Assembly: GCF_004005475.1 (NCBI RefSeq)
Contig: NZ_RZTZ01000011.1
Coordinates: forward strand, 1 to 64,000
Length of the DNA: 64,000 nucleotides
Reading direction: 5' to 3'
From: Niallia taxi
GTDB lineage: Bacteria; Bacillota; Bacilli; Bacillales; Cytobacillaceae
The position numbers were made by a program, and so were the translations under genes. Below are positions 60,573 to 64,000 of the stretch, one piece after another. Each line of letters starts with the position of its first letter. Position 1 is the first letter of the stretch. Below the pieces are notes generated by a model, which saw nothing but the letters and a program-made list of their open reading frames with translations, was not told the DNA's origin and ran no database searches.

Positions 60573-60620
60573 TTGAATTATCTAAAGGATAATGTAATAA
60601 TTTTAGTTGTAACGTTACAA
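60573..60620 (+). promoter_or_regulatory. Sigma-A promoter and LacI-type operator of the sugar ABC operon
   Basis: TTGAAT (60573-60578), a 17-base spacer and AATAAT (60596-60601) form the promoter. Right after it lies TTGTAACGTTACAA (60607-60620), a perfect 14-base palindrome with a central CG, the form of a LacI-family operator. A repressor bound there would block transcription at its start. Confidence 0.8.
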
Positions 60621-60734
60621 TAATTATATTTAATAGTTAGTAATTTATTTTGTAATTAGGAGGTTGACCTTACTGGAAAGGACTTTCACATGAAGTTTTC
60701 TGGAAAAGTAATGAAATATGAACGGGGTGATATC

Positions 60735-62054
60735 ATGAAGAAAAAACTTAATAAAGTGGTGTCTTTAGTGGTGGCAGCAACAGTTTCGGTGTCGGTTTTA
60801 GCAGGCTGCAGCGGGGGAGGTAAAAAAGATTCTGATAAGAATGGAGTCACAACGATAGATTTTTGGGCTGCACCAAATCCTCCACAGCAAGCATATTGGA
60901 AAGAAATGGCCAAGGAATTTGAAAAGGAAAACCCTAAGATTAGCGTGAATGTTAGCGCTATCAAAGAAAGTCCTTCATCAGAAGCCAGCATTCAATCGGC
61001 AATTGCTGGGAAAAGTGCTCCTACTATGTCTGAAAATATAAATCGTGGATTTGCTGCACAGCTTGCTGAAAGTAAAGCGCTTGTGCCTCTCAATGAATTA
61101 GAGGGCTGGGAAGATATTTTAACAAATCGGAACATGACAGAAACAGTTGAACCGTGGGAGTTCTCTGATGGAAATCAATATGTACTGCCTATTTACTCTA
61201 ATCCGATGCTATTTGGCTGGAGGCTGGATATTTTAAAAGAATTGGGAATGAATGAGGCTCCTAAAACATATAGCGAAATGCTTGAAGCTACAAAAAGGCT
61301 GAAGGCCAAGTATCCTGATAAATTTTTGTGGGCCAAGCCAGACTTAGCTGATCCGACAGCGTGGAAACGCTGGTTTGATTTCTTTATGCTGTATGATGCT
61401 GCTTCAGAAGGAAATAACTTCATTGAAGGAAATAAGCTAGTTGCAGATGATAATGCCGGACTACAGGTATTGACCTTCATGGAAAATCTGCGTAAAGAAA
61501 ATGCCTATTTATTAAAAACAGTAACAGATCCTTTTGAAACAGGTGTGGGAATCTTCACTGACATTGGTCCATGGACGCTGGCATATTGGGAAGAAAAGTT
61601 TCCGAAAATGGTGTACGGAGAAACATTTACACTTGCACCGCCGCCTGTTCCAGATAATATGAATACAGAAAATGTAAGAACATTTGCGGATACTAAAGGA
61701 TTAGTTATCTACGCATCAGCAACAAATCAACAAAAACAAGCAGCAATGAAATTTATCAGTTGGGTATATTCAAACCCTGAGCACGATTTAAAGTGGCTTG
61801 AACAAACAAATCTTCCTCCTGCACGGGACGACTTAGCTGAAAATGAAGCTTTTACAACATTTTTTAGTGAAAATCCTGCCCTGCAGCCGTATGCGAATGC
61901 TGTGCCATTTGGAATTCCATCTATAGACAATCCAAAATATAACGAACTGCAAACCTTTATTGGCCAACATGCTGTCAATCCAATTGTAAAAGGAAAAACT
62001 ACTCCAAAAAACGGGTGGAATGACATGAAGAAGGCAATAGAGGGAGGGCTTTGA
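60735..62054 (+). CDS. ABC transporter sugar-binding lipoprotein, 439 aa
   Basis: The lipoprotein signal ends in the lipobox LAGCSG, so it is anchored outside the membrane. The mature part is a family-1 extracellular solute-binding protein (DFWAAPNPPQQAYWKEMAKE, with WKRWFDFFMLY and a NLPPARDDLAENEAF segment). ATG 60735 follows GGGGTGAT and gives the normal signal peptide; the in-frame ATG at 60690 is rejected. It is followed one base later by the first permease. The operon has no ATPase gene, so a shared MsmX-type ATPase is needed. Confidence 0.92.
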   Translation: MKKKLNKVVSLVVAATVSVSVLAGCSGGGKKDSDKNGVTTIDFWAAPNPPQQAYWKEMAKEFEKENPKISVNVSAIKESPSSEASIQSAIAGKSAPTMSENINRGFAAQLAESKALVPLNELEGWEDILTNRNMTETVEPWEFSDGNQYVLPIYSNPMLFGWRLDILKELGMNEAPKTYSEMLEATKRLKAKYPDKFLWAKPDLADPTAWKRWFDFFMLYDAASEGNNFIEGNKLVADDNAGLQVLTFMENLRKENAYLLKTVTDPFETGVGIFTDIGPWTLAYWEEKFPKMVYGETFTLAPPPVPDNMNTENVRTFADTKGLVIYASATNQQKQAAMKFISWVYSNPEHDLKWLEQTNLPPARDDLAENEAFTTFFSENPALQPYANAVPFGIPSIDNPKYNELQTFIGQHAVNPIVKGKTTPKNGWNDMKKAIEGGL

Positions 62055-62055
62055 T

Positions 62056-62931
62056 TTGAGAAATCACAATGGGGTGGGCTGGCTGTTTGCCAGTCCGTAC
62101 CTCCTCTATGCCATCTTATTTTTTGCGATTCCGTTAGTATGGTCCTTTTATTTATCGACAACTGATTGGAACTTAATATCACCAGAATACAATTTTAAAG
62201 GAATTGCTAATTACTTCGATGTGTTCCGGTCTCCTGGTGTACAAGCAGCATTCCTTGTTACCTTTAAATTTATGGCTGTGTTTGTGCCATTGGTTATCGT
62301 CATGTCCATGATTGTTGCGGCAATCGTTCATGGACTCCCAAAATTTAAAGGTATCTTTCTAATCGGATTTTTCCTACCGTATTTAGCATCTGGAGTAGTG
62401 TCATCCTTTATCGTTAAAGGATTGCTTTCATATAATAGTCCCCTTAACACAACTCTCAGAGGAAAGTTTGGCATGGATATCGATTGGCTTGGTTCTCCTT
62501 TTGCTGCATTATGTGTAGTCGCAGTTATCATCGCTTGGAAATTCACTGGTTATTATGCGTTAATACTTACCTCTGGATTTGAAAGTATAAATGCTGAAAT
62601 ATATGAAGCAGCAGCAATAGATGGTGCGAATGCTTGGCAGCGTTTCTTTAAGATAACACTGCCAATGCTATATCCAGCAATTTATACTGTTGTGATTTTG
62701 TCTATTGGTGTTACATTCGGAATCTTCACAGAAGTATATCAATTAACCGGAGGTGGACCGGATTATGCAACAAATACGTGGCAAATGGAAATCTTCACAC
62801 AAGCCTTTAAGAATTTGCAGGCTGGTTATGCATCTGCAGTAGCAATTGTTGCTTCTGTTGTTACGTTTTTATCCATCTTTGTTATAAGAAAACTATTAGA
62901 AATGTGGGGAAAGCGCAATGGTTGGGTCTAA
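62056..62931 (+). CDS. ABC sugar transporter permease, MalF type, 291 aa
   Basis: Six membrane helices with the conserved cytoplasmic EAA loop EAAAIDGANAWQRFFKITLP. TTG 62056 follows GGAGGG. The N-terminal GWLFASPYLLYAILFFAIPL helix and TTDWN motif are typical of CUT1 permeases. It pairs with the next permease, whose start overlaps it by 14 bases. Confidence 0.93.
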   Translation: MRNHNGVGWLFASPYLLYAILFFAIPLVWSFYLSTTDWNLISPEYNFKGIANYFDVFRSPGVQAAFLVTFKFMAVFVPLVIVMSMIVAAIVHGLPKFKGIFLIGFFLPYLASGVVSSFIVKGLLSYNSPLNTTLRGKFGMDIDWLGSPFAALCVVAVIIAWKFTGYYALILTSGFESINAEIYEAAAIDGANAWQRFFKITLPMLYPAIYTVVILSIGVTFGIFTEVYQLTGGGPDYATNTWQMEIFTQAFKNLQAGYASAVAIVASVVTFLSIFVIRKLLEMWGKRNGWV

Positions 62932-63748
62932 TAGAAAGGGTATATTGCTCCGCTATATAGTCGCAAGCGTGCTTTTATGCATGATGGTTTTTCCATATTT
63001 GTATATGGTGATGAGTTCATTTGCCGTGTGGGATCAAGTGGACCAAAGTTTGATGCCAACTAAGTTCACATTACGCTCATATGAATGGCTGTTCGGTGGA
63101 GGTGATGTGTCTGTTCCAAGGCCATGGATACGTGCTTTCTTCAATAGTGTCATTGTTTCTGCAGGATCAACTGCACTCATGATGGTCACTGGTGCGGTTG
63201 TTGCATATGCATTAGCTAAAATGAACTTTAAAGGACGTGAAACAGTCGATAACATCATCCTATTTCAAATGTTTTTCCCAGCGATAATTTTGTTAGTACC
63301 ATCATTTTTGATTATTCAAAATGCAGGGTTGTATGACACTTACTGGGCGATGATTATTCCGAAAGCAATGAGTTTATGGGCTGTGTTTATGTATACGAAC
63401 TTTTTTCGGGCCATTCCAGATACTTTTTTAGAAGCAGCAAAGCTGGACGGCGCAGGCCATCTGCAAATCTTGTGGAAAGTAGTGCTGCCGATGTCAAAAT
63501 CAATTACAACGGTTGTTTTTCTGTTCTTGTTTATGGAAAGATGGTCAGAATTATTATGGGATATGCTTGTCATTAAGAGTGATAATATGCTGACGCTAAA
63601 TGTGCTGCTATCGCAAATGTTTGGGCCATATGGCGGTTATCCGGGACCGATGTATGCTGCCTCTGTATTATTGACGTTACCTATTATAATTCTGTTCCTC
63701 TTCTTTACGAAAAAATTCCAAGAGGGTATGCAATTCACATTAAAATAA
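62918..63748 (+). CDS. ABC sugar transporter permease, MalG type, 276 aa
   Basis: Six membrane helices and the EAA loop EAAKLDGAGHLQILWKVVLP. ATG 62918 overlaps the MalF-type gene by 14 bases. The MVFPYLYMVMSSFA start and the LLTLPIIILFLFFTKKFQEG end are typical of the CUT1 MalG partner. The two permeases form the channel for the sugar bound by the lipoprotein. Confidence 0.93.
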   Translation: MVGSNRKGILLRYIVASVLLCMMVFPYLYMVMSSFAVWDQVDQSLMPTKFTLRSYEWLFGGGDVSVPRPWIRAFFNSVIVSAGSTALMMVTGAVVAYALAKMNFKGRETVDNIILFQMFFPAIILLVPSFLIIQNAGLYDTYWAMIIPKAMSLWAVFMYTNFFRAIPDTFLEAAKLDGAGHLQILWKVVLPMSKSITTVVFLFLFMERWSELLWDMLVIKSDNMLTLNVLLSQMFGPYGGYPGPMYAASVLLTLPIIILFLFFTKKFQEGMQFTLK

Positions 63749-63780
63749 TGGTTGCAAAATGATTATAGAGGAGTCGACCG

Positions 63781-64000
63781 ATGACGAACCAACATATACA
63801 AACATGCAAAGAATTGTTAGCGGCATTTCAGAATAATCCTCAGACAACTAATCCTGAAAAGCTAAGATTTACAAATGATGATCATAAGGATATATACAAT
63901 ATTACAGCACCATTTAAGGACGACGGAAAAGGAACCATTGCAGGAAGAGTTGAGTCACGGGACAGCGAGGAATCAGAAGTACACTTCTTTACGGAAGAAA
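63781..64000 (+). CDS. DUF1861 family protein, 3' truncated by the window
   Basis: AGGAGTCGACCG precedes ATG 63781. The visible 73 residues read CKELLAAFQNNPQ, KLRFTNDDHKDIYNITAPF, then GTIAGRVESRDSEESEVHFF, which match the start of DUF1861 proteins. This family has a five-bladed propeller like GH130 glycoside phosphorylases and often sits by mannoside transporters. It is the fourth gene of the sugar ABC operon, so it probably acts on the imported glycan. The rest of the gene is outside the window. Confidence 0.8.
   Translation, partial: MTNQHIQTCKELLAAFQNNPQTTNPEKLRFTNDDHKDIYNITAPFKDDGKGTIAGRVESRDSEESEVHFFTEE

Noticed and set aside
61727-62182. 151-codon minus-strand frame in the ABC operon
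   Set aside because: It is antisense to the binding protein and permease genes with Cys- and Ser-rich composition typical of shadow frames.

Overview
The window is AT-rich DNA of a low-GC Gram-positive, endospore-forming Bacillaceae. Evidence includes strong GGAGG ribosome binding sites, TTG and GTG starts, a collagen-like spore-surface protein, CwlJ, a Spo0M-type protein, two KinB-like sensor kinases, NrdI-NrdE-NrdF and Zur-controlled alternative ribosomal proteins. The sequence does not fix the genus; a Niallia, Cytobacillus or Bacillus-like genome would fit. No tRNA, rRNA, CRISPR array, intact insertion sequence or prophage was found.

Layout. 1-4 kb: the 3' part of a collagen-repeat exosporium-type gene, the purine efflux pump pbuE behind an adenine-type riboswitch, and a tandem pair of CBO0543-like membrane proteins. 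4-9 kb: a PAS-PAS-GGDEF diguanylate cyclase, a GNAT enzyme, a KinB-like kinase and an orphan cellobiose-type PTS EIIC. 9-15 kb: a 14-TM drug exporter with a divergent TetR regulator, an M29 aminopeptidase, a VOC protein and a GNAT enzyme. 15-24 kb: a decayed accessory region holding small lipoproteins, a cupin and a His-rich protein, several broken genes (YetF, MerR, DUF2975, an IS3-type orfA and others) and repeated copies of a ~75-bp intergenic element. 24-33 kb: cytochrome P450, an Hfq-like protein, DUF3231, YitT, OsmC and Nudix proteins, a GPH sugar symporter and CwlJ. 33-41 kb: a second KinB-like kinase, a LacI regulator with a GH36 alpha-galactosidase, and a PAS-GAF-GGDEF-EAL protein. 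41-43.4 kb: a zinc-starvation cluster (rpmG, rpsN, an unknown gene, a YciC-type GTPase) with two Zur boxes. 44-54.5 kb: lipoteichoic acid synthase, MerR, DUF554, a second CBO0543-like pair, an MFS transporter, a methyltransferase, GNAT, GrpB, SMI1 and Spo0M-like genes. 54.6-55 kb: a Mn2+ (yybP-ykoY) riboswitch reading into a 47-aa FbpB-like gene. 55.8-59.4 kb: nrdI-nrdE-nrdF. 59.4-64 kb: a LacI regulator divergent from a sugar ABC transporter and a DUF1861 protein cut by the window end.

How the parts work together. Sugar use is organised as local modules, each with a LacI regulator and recognisable operator-like palindromes. Metal responses are layered: Zur acts on zinc-free ribosomal paralogues and a zinc chaperone, and a manganese riboswitch controls a small basic protein. 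Sporulation and signalling genes (two KinB-like kinases, two c-di-GMP proteins, CwlJ, Spo0M) are scattered. The most unusual observations are the Mn riboswitch with two tandem terminators ahead of the small FbpB-like gene, the divergent Hfq-like protein, the dispersed intergenic repeat, and the repeated CBO0543-like membrane proteins.
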